Shown here: positions 8,560 to 16,943 of the stretch, one piece after another
Numbering within the stretch: the stretch's first letter is position 1
Layout of the letters: the number at the start of each line of letters is the position of its first letter
Assembly (NCBI GenBank): GCA_002309155.1
Contig: DBXB01000027.1
Location: 77,752-114,756 of the forward strand
Direction of reading: 5' to 3'
DNA: 37,005 bases
From: Bacteroidales bacterium UBA1223
GTDB taxonomy: Bacteria; Bacteroidota; Bacteroidia; Bacteroidales; P3
Translations under genes and position numbers: made by a program
Notes under the pieces: model-generated
What the model was told of the DNA's origin: nothing
What the model saw: only the letters and a program-made list of their open reading frames with translations
Database searches by the model: none

Positions 8560-9449
8560 GCCTGGTTAAAGGTTGATTGCAGAGATGCTAGTTTGTTATA
8601 TAGAGTTTTGGAGACTTTCGACAGAGGCAGACGCAGCTGGTTGGTGATGCGACCCTGAATCTCGAGGAGAGCCTTGATGCCGCCGGGATTACCCTCTTCA
8701 AATATGGCGTTCATCAGAGGCAGCATCTTGTAATGGAGAGGTGCGGCTTTCTTCATGTCGCCCTTCATGCCGAAATGCACCATGTCGGACATCTCCTTGG
8801 GGAGAGCGTTGGCGATAACGGAAATCACACCCGACGCACCCATGGCAAGCATAGGCAGAGTCAGGGCGTCGTCACCCGAGATAACGCTAAAACCAGCGGG
8901 TTTGCACCTCAGTATCTCCATTACCTGTCCCATATTGCCCGAAGCTTCCTTGATGCCGATGATGTTGGGACACTCCTCCGCCAATTGCAGGGTGGTCTCT
9001 GCCGTCATGTTGCAAGAGGTGCGGCCCGGCACATTGTAGAGAATTACCGGTACCGGCGATACGTCGGCGATATTCTTGAAGTGTTGAACCAGACCGCGTT
9101 GCTGAGGTTTGTTGTAGTAAGGAGTTACCGACAGTATACCGCTGATACCATCGAAATTTGTGCTGCTGATAGCGTCGGTGACGGCACGGGTGTTGTTGCC
9201 TCCCATGCCAAGCATGATGGGAACACGCCCGTTCACTGATTCGATAATAAACTGAAGCAGGGCTGTGCGTTCACTCTCGGTCATCGTGGCGGCCTCGCTA
9301 GTGGTTCCTAAAGCGACGATATAGTCGACTCCTGAGGTGATGACATGGTTGATAAGTTCTTCAAGTTTGGTGAAATCGATTGAGTCCTGTTTCCTGAACG
9401 GAGTGATCAGTGCTACGCCGGTTCCTGAGAATATAATATTTTTTGCCAT
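8556..9449 (-). CDS. dapA: 4-hydroxy-tetrahydrodipicolinate synthase
   Basis: A 297-residue TIM-barrel enzyme of the normal DapA length. It condenses pyruvate with aspartate semialdehyde in the lysine/diaminopimelate pathway. Visible signatures are GTGVALITPF at the N-terminus, ALGTTSEAATM (the GTTGE-like loop), catalytic Tyr138 in YNVPGRT and the Schiff-base Lys167 in GIKEASG. A 146-bp repeat-filled gap separates it from the upstream gene, while its stop overlaps the hotdog gene downstream. Confidence 0.95.
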   Translation of the reverse strand: MAKNIIFSGTGVALITPFRKQDSIDFTKLEELINHVITSGVDYIVALGTTSEAATMTESERTALLQFIIESVNGRVPIMLGMGGNNTRAVTDAISSTNFDGISGILSVTPYYNKPQQRGLVQHFKNIADVSPVPVILYNVPGRTSCNMTAETTLQLAEECPNIIGIKEASGNMGQVMEILRCKPAGFSVISGDDALTLPMLAMGASGVISVIANALPKEMSDMVHFGMKGDMKKAAPLHYKMLPLMNAIFEEGNPGGIKALLEIQGRITNQLRLPLSKVSKTLYNKLASLQSTFNQA

Positions 9450-9461
9450 ATCGATAATAGA

Positions 9462-9573
9462 AAGGTTAAAAGGGTATGAAGGGTTTAAAAGGTTTAAAGG
9501 TTACAGGGTTTTTGTAAAGGTTAAAGATTCTAGAATATCTAGGGAGTCTAGGATTTCTAGAGCATCTAGAGGT
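9462..9573. repeat. Two consecutive 9-bp tandem arrays upstream of dapA
   Basis: Four 9-mers of the AAGGTTTAA type (AAGGTTAAA, AGGGTATGA, AGGGTTTAA, AAGGTTTAA) run from 9462 to 9497. After an irregular stretch, five units of TCTAG plus four variable bases start at exactly 9529, 9538, 9547, 9556 and 9565. The first word family is the one seen at 1672 and the second the one seen at about 4850. The block fills the gap between dapA and the gene upstream of it. Confidence 0.85.
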
Positions 9574-9595
9574 TCTATCGCTTATTACTTAATTG

Positions 9596-10186
9596 TTAAA
9601 CATGAACTTGTGTCTGGGTGTCGCTCTCTGGTTTCTGAACCATCAGCAGGTATTTCACTATCTGCTCGATATAATTGCGGAAATTCATTGGTTCGTTGCC
9701 ACTGATGGCCATGTCGTACATATCCATTATGCCTTCGTTCGACTGGTTCTCGGAGTTGGAATATCCAACTTTCAGATCGGCGTTAGAGCAGGCGGTTACG
9801 TATTTCCCGAAAAAGTCGGGTTGTATGGTGGAGTCTATCAAGATGTCGAAGTGCTGGGACAGAAAACCGTCTATGACTCCCTCTTTGGGTAGTTGGAAGA
9901 AGTTGAAGTCCTCTTTCTCATGGCAGATGGTGGTCCGGGTATGAGAGAAGATGTAGTCAATCTGATAATTAGATGCCTGAAATCCTATCAGGAACACTTT
10001 CTTGCCTTGGTTCTCCTGTGCGGTGATGAAACGGTGTATCAAGTTCCACTGGTCCGAATTGCCTACAGTGAAGACGAGACCGATGGTGTGGATGTCTTCC
10101 CAGTTCTTAATCCATTTATCCCTGCTTTTCGAAAGCATGTTTCGCAGTTGACGCTGTTGGATTCCTTTTTTAATAAAGTCAAGCAT
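9596..10186 (-). CDS. DUF6913-like protein
   Basis: A 196-residue protein with no signal peptide, basic at the N-terminus (MLDFIKKGIQQRQLRNMLSK) and alpha/beta after that. Strands such as TIGLVFTV, KKVFLIGF and HFDILIDST alternate with helices. I recognise it as a Bacteroidales-restricted family (probably DUF6913) that tends to be found beside dapA. It has no catalytic motif I can name. A structured repeat element occupies the region upstream of its start. Confidence 0.65.
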   Translation of the reverse strand: MLDFIKKGIQQRQLRNMLSKSRDKWIKNWEDIHTIGLVFTVGNSDQWNLIHRFITAQENQGKKVFLIGFQASNYQIDYIFSHTRTTICHEKEDFNFFQLPKEGVIDGFLSQHFDILIDSTIQPDFFGKYVTACSNADLKVGYSNSENQSNEGIMDMYDMAISGNEPMNFRNYIEQIVKYLLMVQKPESDTQTQVHV

Positions 10187-10254
10187 ATAATTGTGTTTTT
10201 TCTAAAATTTTAAGAGATAATAAATGATAAGATAGAATTATAATGGAATTTAAT

Positions 10255-10415
10255 AGGGAGTTAAGGGGAGTTAAGGGGAGTTAAGGGACAATAGCACCGG
10301 ATGGCACAAATGTCCTTTCTGCCTGCTTGCAGGCTTTGAGCACCGCTGAAAACAAATATATTCAGCGAAAAACTCCCTTTAACTTCTATAACTTCTCTTA
10401 ACTTCCCATTGTTTT
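10255..10415. repeat. Structured intergenic element, copy A
   Basis: The block begins with a 10-bp tandem word (GGGGAGTTAA, about three units, to 10285) and ends with its rough complement (CTCCCTTTAACTTC...CTTAACTTCCC), so the outer arms can pair. Inside lie three small hairpins: GGACA/TGTCC (10286-10290 with 10311-10315), GCCTGC/GCAGGC (10321-10334, two-base loop) and CGCTGAA/TTCAGCG (10344-10367). The last loop contains CAAATATA, which on the minus strand reads TATATTTG and matches the TAnnTTTG promoter box. A diverged copy lies at 22434-22512. Confidence 0.7.
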
Positions 10416-10437
10416 TACTTTATGTTTTAATTGTTGC

Positions 10438-11040
10438 TTAATTTTCAAAAGATAGTTCTTGTTGTTTGTATAGAGTGAATGATTTGCGGTGCAGTGGGGT
10501 GATGCCGAGTTTCAGAATGGCTTCATAGTGTTTTTTTGTCGGGTAACCTTTGTTGTTTTTCCAGTCGTAACCAGGATAAGTCTCGTCGACTTTTACCATG
10601 TAGTCGTCTCTGTAGGTCTTTGCCAGTATCGACGCCGCCGCTATCGAGAGGAACCTCCCGTCGCCTTTCACGAAACAGGTGTAGGGGATGTCTACCTCAT
10701 TGTAGAACCTGTTGCCGTCAATAAGCAGGTGGGATGGTTTTGTCTTTAGTTGTTTCACGGCAAGATTCATGGCGTGGAACGAAGCCTTGAGGATATTGCT
10801 TTGGTCGATGCCTGTGTTGTCCACCGATGCCACTGCCCAGGCCAGAGCATCGCTTTCTATCTGCGATCGCAGCGAGTAACGCTGTTTCTCGGTCAGCTGC
10901 TTCGAGTCGTTAAGTAGTTCGTTCCTGTAGTCGGCGGGCAGAATCACAGCGGCCGCGAATACGGGACCAGCCAGGCATCCTCGGCCCGCCTCGTCGCATC
11001 CTGCTTCTATCTCGCCTTTTATGTAGTACTGCGCTAACAT
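10438..11040 (-). CDS. rnhB: Ribonuclease HII
   Basis: A 200-residue enzyme that nicks the RNA strand of RNA/DNA hybrids and single embedded ribonucleotides. I place the start at the ATG read from 11040, giving MLAQYYIKGEIEAGCDEAGRG; family members begin about this far before the active site, and an upstream in-frame ATG at 11088 would add 16 residues lying within the upstream gene. The acidic residues are Asp16 and Glu17 in the DEAGRG motif, Asp108 in LLIDGNRF and a later Asp in YRDDYM; KGDGRF and SIAAASILAK are also present. It overlaps the membrane-protein gene upstream by seven bases. Confidence 0.92.
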   Translation of the reverse strand: MLAQYYIKGEIEAGCDEAGRGCLAGPVFAAAVILPADYRNELLNDSKQLTEKQRYSLRSQIESDALAWAVASVDNTGIDQSNILKASFHAMNLAVKQLKTKPSHLLIDGNRFYNEVDIPYTCFVKGDGRFLSIAAASILAKTYRDDYMVKVDETYPGYDWKNNKGYPTKKHYEAILKLGITPLHRKSFTLYKQQELSFEN

Positions 11041-11999
11041 ATCAGTGAACAAATCAATAACAAATCGAAAACAGACTCCAGTATCCATTTCCTCTTAACG
11101 TCGCTGGTCAGCATCTTCTCGCACAGGAATACGAAGGGGATGGCGAAGAGTGCGGTGTTGACAGGAAAGAGATTGTCATAGAAAGCCATAATTACCGATG
11201 CAATCAGTGGGAGGGTAAGTACGTTGGTGTTGACTCTTTGATGAATCATCTTGTCACTCATCGAGCCTAGTTGGATGAATAGTGTCGCTATGAGGATTAG
11301 CAGGAAGAATATATTTGGGAGTGTGTGTCGAAGCTGACTGAATTCCAATTCAGATGAGAAGATTTTGATGTCGAATCCAATCAGAATCGCATAGTATTCC
11401 AGTTTGTCGGAGAGGAAAGCATATAGGAATAGGATGATTAGTGGCGCCGCAAGACCGAGAAGAGAGACAGTGAAGTGACGCAAACTGTACATTTTGTAGG
11501 TGAGCAGTACGATGATTGTCGGAATGAAATAGGCGAGTGAAGGCAGGTAGAAGAGGACAGACAGACCTATAAAAAATGATGTGTTAAAGTTGTTGCTGGT
11601 CTGCAGTGTAGTGGCTCCGTTTGAGAGCAGTTGCCGCGCCGCCGCAATGATGAAGAGGTTGGAGATAACTATAGGGATGAGCGTCTGACTCTCAAGGTGC
11701 CAGCTCATGGCTATGATGTAGAGCAATGTCGGCAGCAGGCTGTGAGCTTTGGTGATTTTGAAGTCCACCAAGATGATGTTCAGCCAGATGCCTTCTATTA
11801 TTATCAGCGTCAGCGCTATTCCCGTTGCCAGACGGGGAAGATGTGCCAGTTCTCTTTGAATAAGGTCATACAGTGGTGAGAAATGCACCCCATGAGGCAA
11901 GCTGGCAGGATGCACAAAGGCACCTGTCCACAGTGCTGCCACTGCTATCAGGATAACGAGCAGTTGACCTAAGGTATTCCTATTGAAGATGCTTAACAC
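11034..11999 (-). CDS. Polytopic membrane protein (possibly DUF6427)
   Basis: A 321-residue integral membrane protein with about nine to ten hydrophobic helices spread over its length, no signal peptide and few charged loops. I believe it belongs to a Bacteroidota family of unknown function (DUF6427 or similar). It has an O-antigen-polymerase-like or exporter-like appearance but no recognisable motif. It starts 9 bases after the subtilisin gene stops and its end overlaps rnhB, so it is embedded in the operon. Confidence 0.6.
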   Translation of the reverse strand: MLSIFNRNTLGQLLVILIAVAALWTGAFVHPASLPHGVHFSPLYDLIQRELAHLPRLATGIALTLIIIEGIWLNIILVDFKITKAHSLLPTLLYIIAMSWHLESQTLIPIVISNLFIIAAARQLLSNGATTLQTSNNFNTSFFIGLSVLFYLPSLAYFIPTIIVLLTYKMYSLRHFTVSLLGLAAPLIILFLYAFLSDKLEYYAILIGFDIKIFSSELEFSQLRHTLPNIFFLLILIATLFIQLGSMSDKMIHQRVNTNVLTLPLIASVIMAFYDNLFPVNTALFAIPFVFLCEKMLTSDVKRKWILESVFDLLLICSLIC

Positions 12000-12008
12000 A
12001 GTTTCTTA

Positions 12009-14183
12009 TCAGTCTTTGACAATTTTGATGGTTCTCACGCCACTGGTCTCCTTGACTCTCAGCAGGTAAACACCCTTGTTAAGGTGGGAAATATCCACAG
12101 TGGCTTCGCTACTGACATTGAATGACATCACTTGTGTGCCGTCAATCGAGTATAGTTCTGCGGTGCTCATCCTGTCGGTGCCCGTCAGTACGGTGAGGCG
12201 GTCACGTGTCGGATTGGGGAAAGCCACGAGCTGGGGCTGTATTGTTCCACGATCCTCAATTGACAGTCTGTCGTATGCCATGTTCACAGCCCTGAGGGCG
12301 TCGATTTTTCCGTAACCCCATTGCAGACTTATGCTGTCGTTCTGATGAAGCGGACCAGTACGTTTGTCGTTGCGGGCAGTAGTGAAGATGATCTCTTTGA
12401 TTTCGTCGACGGTGAGTCGGGGGTTGGCTTGGAGCATGAGGGCGACGATACCGCTGACGGCGGGTGACGACATTGAGGTACCGCTCATCTTGCTCCAGAT
12501 GTAATGATGACCGCCGGAGACAACTTGCTGATATGCGTGGTAATCGTCTATTCCGTCGCAGTAGGAGGAGATGGATGAGACGACATTCACTCCCGGGGCT
12601 GAGATTTCCGGTTTGTAGCGACCGTCAAGGGTGGGGCCGTTGCTGGAGAAATAGGCAAGCGAACCTACTTGGAACTGTCCGGCTATGACCTGGTCGGCTT
12701 CGTGTGCCGCCACCGAGATGGTCTTATCGGCGCAGGCTGGTTCGCCAATACCATACCATTTGTCTCCCGCCACACAGCCTGCGAAGTTGCCGGTCACAAA
12801 GTCGTTGCCCATATTGCCTGCGTTGTTAGCAAGGTTGGCGACATTCCAGACGTTCACCATGGTGCCTTCGTCGGCGATGCAGATAATTCTCAGACTGTAG
12901 TTGCGTGCTTTAGAGACATTCATCAAGATGTGGGGACGCTGGTTGAGCGGGTTGCTGCTCTCAGTCATGATGTCATAATGGTAGGCGATAGAGTCGGTCA
13001 TGATATCGCCTTCGAGGAAATTGATATTGTCGGAAGTGGAGTAGAGGGGTGACCGGAATACAGTGTCGCTACTGACGAATTCAAATCCTACCTTGAAGTT
13101 ACCGCTGTTGCTCTGGTTTGTGGGTTCGCCCCAGAAAATGAGTGCCTGACCGATTCCGCTAGAGTAGTAGCTGGCGACGGAGCGGAGTGTGTCATTGTCG
13201 GTGAAGGTGTGGCGGATGTGGAAATTGCAGTCGCCGTTGTTGCCTCCCGATGTGACAAAGACTATACCGGAGTCGGCATAGGCGTTGATTGCCTGGCTCA
13301 GATGCGATGTGCCGTCAAGGGTGGAGAAAGTGTACATACCCCAGCTACTGTTAATCACCAGTCGTTTGTTGGCTTCCTTGGAGGCTTTGTACATCCATGC
13401 CACCTGGTCAAGCCAGGAGGTCTCGTCAAGGAACCATGAGCCGAGCAGGAAGTGTACGCCGGGTGCTTGTCCGACGACATGTCCGTTGGCAAGTCCGCTA
13501 CCGCCGCAGATGCCGGCGACATGGGTGCCGTGGGTGTTGTATTTGTACAGGTTCGAGGTGTCGCATTTTGCCGCCTTCAGAGCGTCGTAACCCACATGCT
13601 CTGTGCCATAGTCAAAACCTGCGGGGGCGGGACCTGAAGTCTTGTATTGATCCCAAGCTCGCTCGATACGTGGATTGGCTTTCTTTGTGAGATTAGGGTG
13701 AGTGTAGTCGAACCCCCAGTCGGTAATACCAATCAGCACCCCCTCGCCATTGAAAGGCATGGGGACTCCGAGACCGGCCTGCACGCTGTCGGTGCGGGTG
13801 TCGGCACGCGTGTTGTCCATAGTGGGTTGGGCGCGGTGAGCCACGCTGAACGACACTATTCCAGGTGCTGACTGCAACGACTCAAGACGCTCGATGGGAA
13901 CTCGCATCGCCACGATGTCGGCAACTTGTGATGTGACCACGATACCATCACGGCTCAGTAACTCTTTGTCGAATGCCGGTCCGACTTTGGCGGTCACGCC
14001 GATATACTGTCCATCATTGCTCTGTCGGATGACAAAACGGTTCATGAGCTCTTTCGACATCTTGTCCACCGACTTAGCCTGTCTGAAGTTTTGTATCAGT
14101 GCACGTGTCTCCACAGTGCTGGCGTTTTGGGCTGAGAGACTCAGGGCACCCAGAAGGAAGAAGAATATTGCTGTCCTTTTCAT
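12009..14183 (-). CDS. Subtilisin-family (S8) serine peptidase with T9SS sorting tail
   Basis: A 724-residue secreted protease. The signal peptide is MKRTAIFFFLLGALSLSAQ. Residues about 20-120 form an inhibitor-like propeptide. The S8 triad is Asp155 (IGITDWGFDYTHP), His218 (NTHGTHVAG) and Ser570 (SGTSMSSPAVSG). Between His and Ser there is a large insertion (about residues 330-480) likely to fold as a beta-sandwich. The last 75 residues (FPNPTRDRLTV...GVYLLRVKE...IKIVKD) are a type IX secretion C-terminal domain. The protein is therefore expected to cross the outer membrane through the Por machinery and be cell-attached or released. Confidence 0.92.
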   Translation of the reverse strand: MKRTAIFFFLLGALSLSAQNASTVETRALIQNFRQAKSVDKMSKELMNRFVIRQSNDGQYIGVTAKVGPAFDKELLSRDGIVVTSQVADIVAMRVPIERLESLQSAPGIVSFSVAHRAQPTMDNTRADTRTDSVQAGLGVPMPFNGEGVLIGITDWGFDYTHPNLTKKANPRIERAWDQYKTSGPAPAGFDYGTEHVGYDALKAAKCDTSNLYKYNTHGTHVAGICGGSGLANGHVVGQAPGVHFLLGSWFLDETSWLDQVAWMYKASKEANKRLVINSSWGMYTFSTLDGTSHLSQAINAYADSGIVFVTSGGNNGDCNFHIRHTFTDNDTLRSVASYYSSGIGQALIFWGEPTNQSNSGNFKVGFEFVSSDTVFRSPLYSTSDNINFLEGDIMTDSIAYHYDIMTESSNPLNQRPHILMNVSKARNYSLRIICIADEGTMVNVWNVANLANNAGNMGNDFVTGNFAGCVAGDKWYGIGEPACADKTISVAAHEADQVIAGQFQVGSLAYFSSNGPTLDGRYKPEISAPGVNVVSSISSYCDGIDDYHAYQQVVSGGHHYIWSKMSGTSMSSPAVSGIVALMLQANPRLTVDEIKEIIFTTARNDKRTGPLHQNDSISLQWGYGKIDALRAVNMAYDRLSIEDRGTIQPQLVAFPNPTRDRLTVLTGTDRMSTAELYSIDGTQVMSFNVSSEATVDISHLNKGVYLLRVKETSGVRTIKIVKD

Positions 14184-14226
14184 TGTCGTTATCGTTTGGT
14201 ATTATGACTTCAGTGTTGAAAAAAAA

Positions 14227-16857
14227 CTATTGCTCTTTTCTTTTTCTGTAGATGAGCACTATGCCACCTGCCATGGCTACAAGCATCAGCAGAGAGATAA
14301 TCAGCGTGATGTTGTCCAGTCGGTGCATGGTGGGGGCTTCGTTGACAAACTCTATGGTGTGGTCGCCGGAGGGGATTATCAACGCCCTCAGGATATAGTT
14401 GGCGCGAAGTATGTTTGCGGGGGTTCCGTCGATGTACACTCTCCAATCGGGGCTGTAGAAAATCTCGGAGAATACTGCCAGACGGTCGCCGTTGGTATGA
14501 CTCTTGTAGGTCAGGCGGTCGGGATTGCGTACCTTTGCGCTTACCAGTTCGATGCTCTCGCTGCTGTCTCTCACGCTGGATTTGAATCCGTCAAGTTGCT
14601 CGCCCCATTGTGAGCGGTCGATGATGGCGGTCTTGTATGGGTCGAAGTTGTTGAGAGCCAGGATTTCGGCATTGGCATCTTCGACCAACGACACCTCTTC
14701 CACCAGCCAGCAGTTGCCGAGGGCGGTGTTGCGTCTCACCGGTGTGGGCTGGTTCTGCAGTTTCAGCATCATGTAACGGGCGTTCAGCATGTCCAGCACG
14801 GGGTAAGGCTCGTTTACACCGAGACGCACGCCGTTCTGGTCGCTGGCGATGACGCCAATCTGACAGCTGTTGACGTAGTCATATACTTTCTGACTCCCCA
14901 GGTAGAAATCTATGAGGTCTTGATATCTCCTGAGTTTGGCGGCGCTGTAACCTCCTATCTCGTCGTGGAATGCCGAGGGACGGGAGTCGTTGAAAGTGTT
15001 TACCGTCAGGTCATATACACGGTAGTTGGCGTCTCCGTTGGAGGCGGCGATGTAGTCAAGCTGTTGCTCGCTGGCATTCTTGTGGAGCGTCAGTTTCTCA
15101 GGAGCAGTGAAGTTGTCGTTGTTCAGGTAACGGCGGTCCACACCCCAGAGGTCGGCGACGGTCAGTACGGCAAGCAGAGCGATGATGATGCCTGATTTTT
15201 TCAATTTCTGGTTCACAAACAACCATAATGTTACGAAGGCGAGGGCTACAAATGCCAGAGAACGCCATGTGTCGTGGATGAACAGGCTACGACGTTCCTC
15301 AATCAGCAGACCTTTGAACATGGGCCACTGATTGCCGAGCATCGACTCATACTGCTGGTCTCCGGGACCTTCGAATGTCAGCGACGAATTGGCTATAACT
15401 ATTCCGGCAAGCAGAATGCCTGCAATGATGCCTCCAGCCCAGTAGAGGGCTCTTGTCATCCGCTTGCGAGTGTCGTGGTTCTCTACGGCTTTATCCTTGG
15501 TATCCTGTTTCGCATTCAGAGCCTCAATGACAGTCTTCACCGCAAGGGCAGCCATAAGGACCATGGCGACATTGGTCAGAGTCAAGCTCATCGACGGAGT
15601 CCTGAATTTGTTGTATAGTGGCAGGTTGTTGAACAGGAACTCGTTCACGGGCAGGAAGTTTCTACCCCACGACATGATGATGGTCAGCAGGGTAACGATG
15701 ATAATCCACCATCTCTCAGGACCTTTCACTACTATGCATCCGAAAAGGAAGAGGAATGCGATGATGGCGCCGAAATAGACAGGACCCGATGTGAAGGGCT
15801 GTCCGCCCCAATAGAGGGGAGCTTGGGTCTGTCCCGTGCGGCGTGCCCATTCGCTGTCGTCAGCTACTCTCTCGCCAGAACCGCCACCCATGGCGCCGGG
15901 AACAATGAGAGTGTATGTCTCACCGATTCCGTAGCTCCAGCTGAATGCGTAGTCAATGTCAAGTCCGCCAGTCTGGGTGGCCTCCTGCTGTTGGACGGTC
16001 TCCATGCCAAGGTCGCTGGGTTTTACTGATATCTCGCTACCACCACGCATGGTGTATTTAGCATACTCCTGGTTAACAGTCAGGTGTCTGTAGTTGCCGC
16101 CTGCGGCAAAGAGACAACCTACTAGCAGAAGTCCTACGGCTGCGAGGAATTGTTTGAACCATTTCTCCTTGATGGCATATACTAGATACGTCAGACCGAT
16201 AATCACGCCGGCAATAACGGTGTAGAATGTTATCTGGATGTGGTTGAAGGTGATCTGCAATCCTACGGCGAGCGTGAAGATTATCAGACCCCACACCATC
16301 CGTTTCCATGCGATGCTTCTAGTGCCATCGTCGTTTTTCAATATCGATCTAAAACAGAGCACCATGCCGGCAAGCGATGGAGCCATCATAGCCATCGCCC
16401 ACGCCTTGGTGATGTGACCGGCCTCGACAATGATGATGTTGTAGCTGCCCAGTCCGAAGGCTAGGGCTCCAAAGAGCGAGACCCAGGGGTTGCAGCCAAA
16501 GGCAATCAGAGCAATGTAGAATCCTATGAGGTAAAGCCACAGAACGCCGATATTGCGCTCCAGACCTATGTGTCGCATGATAAGCACTGACTTCAATGCT
16601 GAGAAGACCGACTTCTGTGGTCTGGTGGCGGTTTGGTAGCCAGGCATGCCACTGAACATGGCTGGGTTCCATGCTGGCACCTCGCCCGTGGCTTCAGCGG
16701 CTTTGTGTTGTTGGTATGACATTGCCTCAGCTTTTTGGATATCGCCCTGTATGACGACGTCGCCGCTAAGCACGGGGGCAAAATATATGCATGACACCAC
16801 CAGCATGATGGCGATGGTGGCTATATGGGTCATGGTTTGTTTCAGATTCTTGCTCAT
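14227..16857 (-). CDS. YfhO-like membrane protein (GT-C-type)
   Basis: An 876-residue protein with a dozen or more membrane helices. The first periplasmic loop carries the YfhO signature (GDVVIQGDIQKAEAM, then TGEVPAWNPAMFSGMPGYQT). The last third (about residues 570-840) is a soluble domain followed by one final helix and a basic tail (YRKRKEQ). Bacillus YfhO is thought to take part in glycosylating lipoteichoic acid, so a polyisoprenyl-linked sugar transfer role is possible here but unproven. The gene lies between a PgpH-like gene and the subtilisin; its start follows a pair of strong hairpins. Confidence 0.8.
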   Translation of the reverse strand: MSKNLKQTMTHIATIAIMLVVSCIYFAPVLSGDVVIQGDIQKAEAMSYQQHKAAEATGEVPAWNPAMFSGMPGYQTATRPQKSVFSALKSVLIMRHIGLERNIGVLWLYLIGFYIALIAFGCNPWVSLFGALAFGLGSYNIIIVEAGHITKAWAMAMMAPSLAGMVLCFRSILKNDDGTRSIAWKRMVWGLIIFTLAVGLQITFNHIQITFYTVIAGVIIGLTYLVYAIKEKWFKQFLAAVGLLLVGCLFAAGGNYRHLTVNQEYAKYTMRGGSEISVKPSDLGMETVQQQEATQTGGLDIDYAFSWSYGIGETYTLIVPGAMGGGSGERVADDSEWARRTGQTQAPLYWGGQPFTSGPVYFGAIIAFLFLFGCIVVKGPERWWIIIVTLLTIIMSWGRNFLPVNEFLFNNLPLYNKFRTPSMSLTLTNVAMVLMAALAVKTVIEALNAKQDTKDKAVENHDTRKRMTRALYWAGGIIAGILLAGIVIANSSLTFEGPGDQQYESMLGNQWPMFKGLLIEERRSLFIHDTWRSLAFVALAFVTLWLFVNQKLKKSGIIIALLAVLTVADLWGVDRRYLNNDNFTAPEKLTLHKNASEQQLDYIAASNGDANYRVYDLTVNTFNDSRPSAFHDEIGGYSAAKLRRYQDLIDFYLGSQKVYDYVNSCQIGVIASDQNGVRLGVNEPYPVLDMLNARYMMLKLQNQPTPVRRNTALGNCWLVEEVSLVEDANAEILALNNFDPYKTAIIDRSQWGEQLDGFKSSVRDSSESIELVSAKVRNPDRLTYKSHTNGDRLAVFSEIFYSPDWRVYIDGTPANILRANYILRALIIPSGDHTIEFVNEAPTMHRLDNITLIISLLMLVAMAGGIVLIYRKRKEQ

Positions 16858-16890
16858 TGTATTTTGTTGTTTTTTTTGTTGTTCATTTTT

Positions 16891-16941
16891 TGCGGACGAG
16901 CCGTCCGCGTTCCAGTTTTGCGGACGAGCCGTCCGCGTTCC
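16891..16941. repeat. Duplicated GC-rich palindrome between two cistrons
   Basis: The 23-base unit TGCGGACGAGCCGTCCGCGTTCC occurs at 16891-16913 and again, identical, at 16919-16941. Each contains a perfect hairpin (GCGGACG, loop AGC, CGTCCGC). The pair begins 3 bases beyond the stop codon of the HD phosphohydrolase gene and about 34 bases before the yfhO-like start. It looks like a repetitive extragenic palindrome that could stabilise mRNA or attenuate transcription. Confidence 0.85.
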
Positions 16942-16943
16942 GA

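Noticed and set aside
11041..11088. Upstream start for rnhB adding 16 residues
   Set aside because: The extension reads through the end of the upstream gene and does not resemble RNase HII N-termini; the ATG at 11040 gives the usual length.
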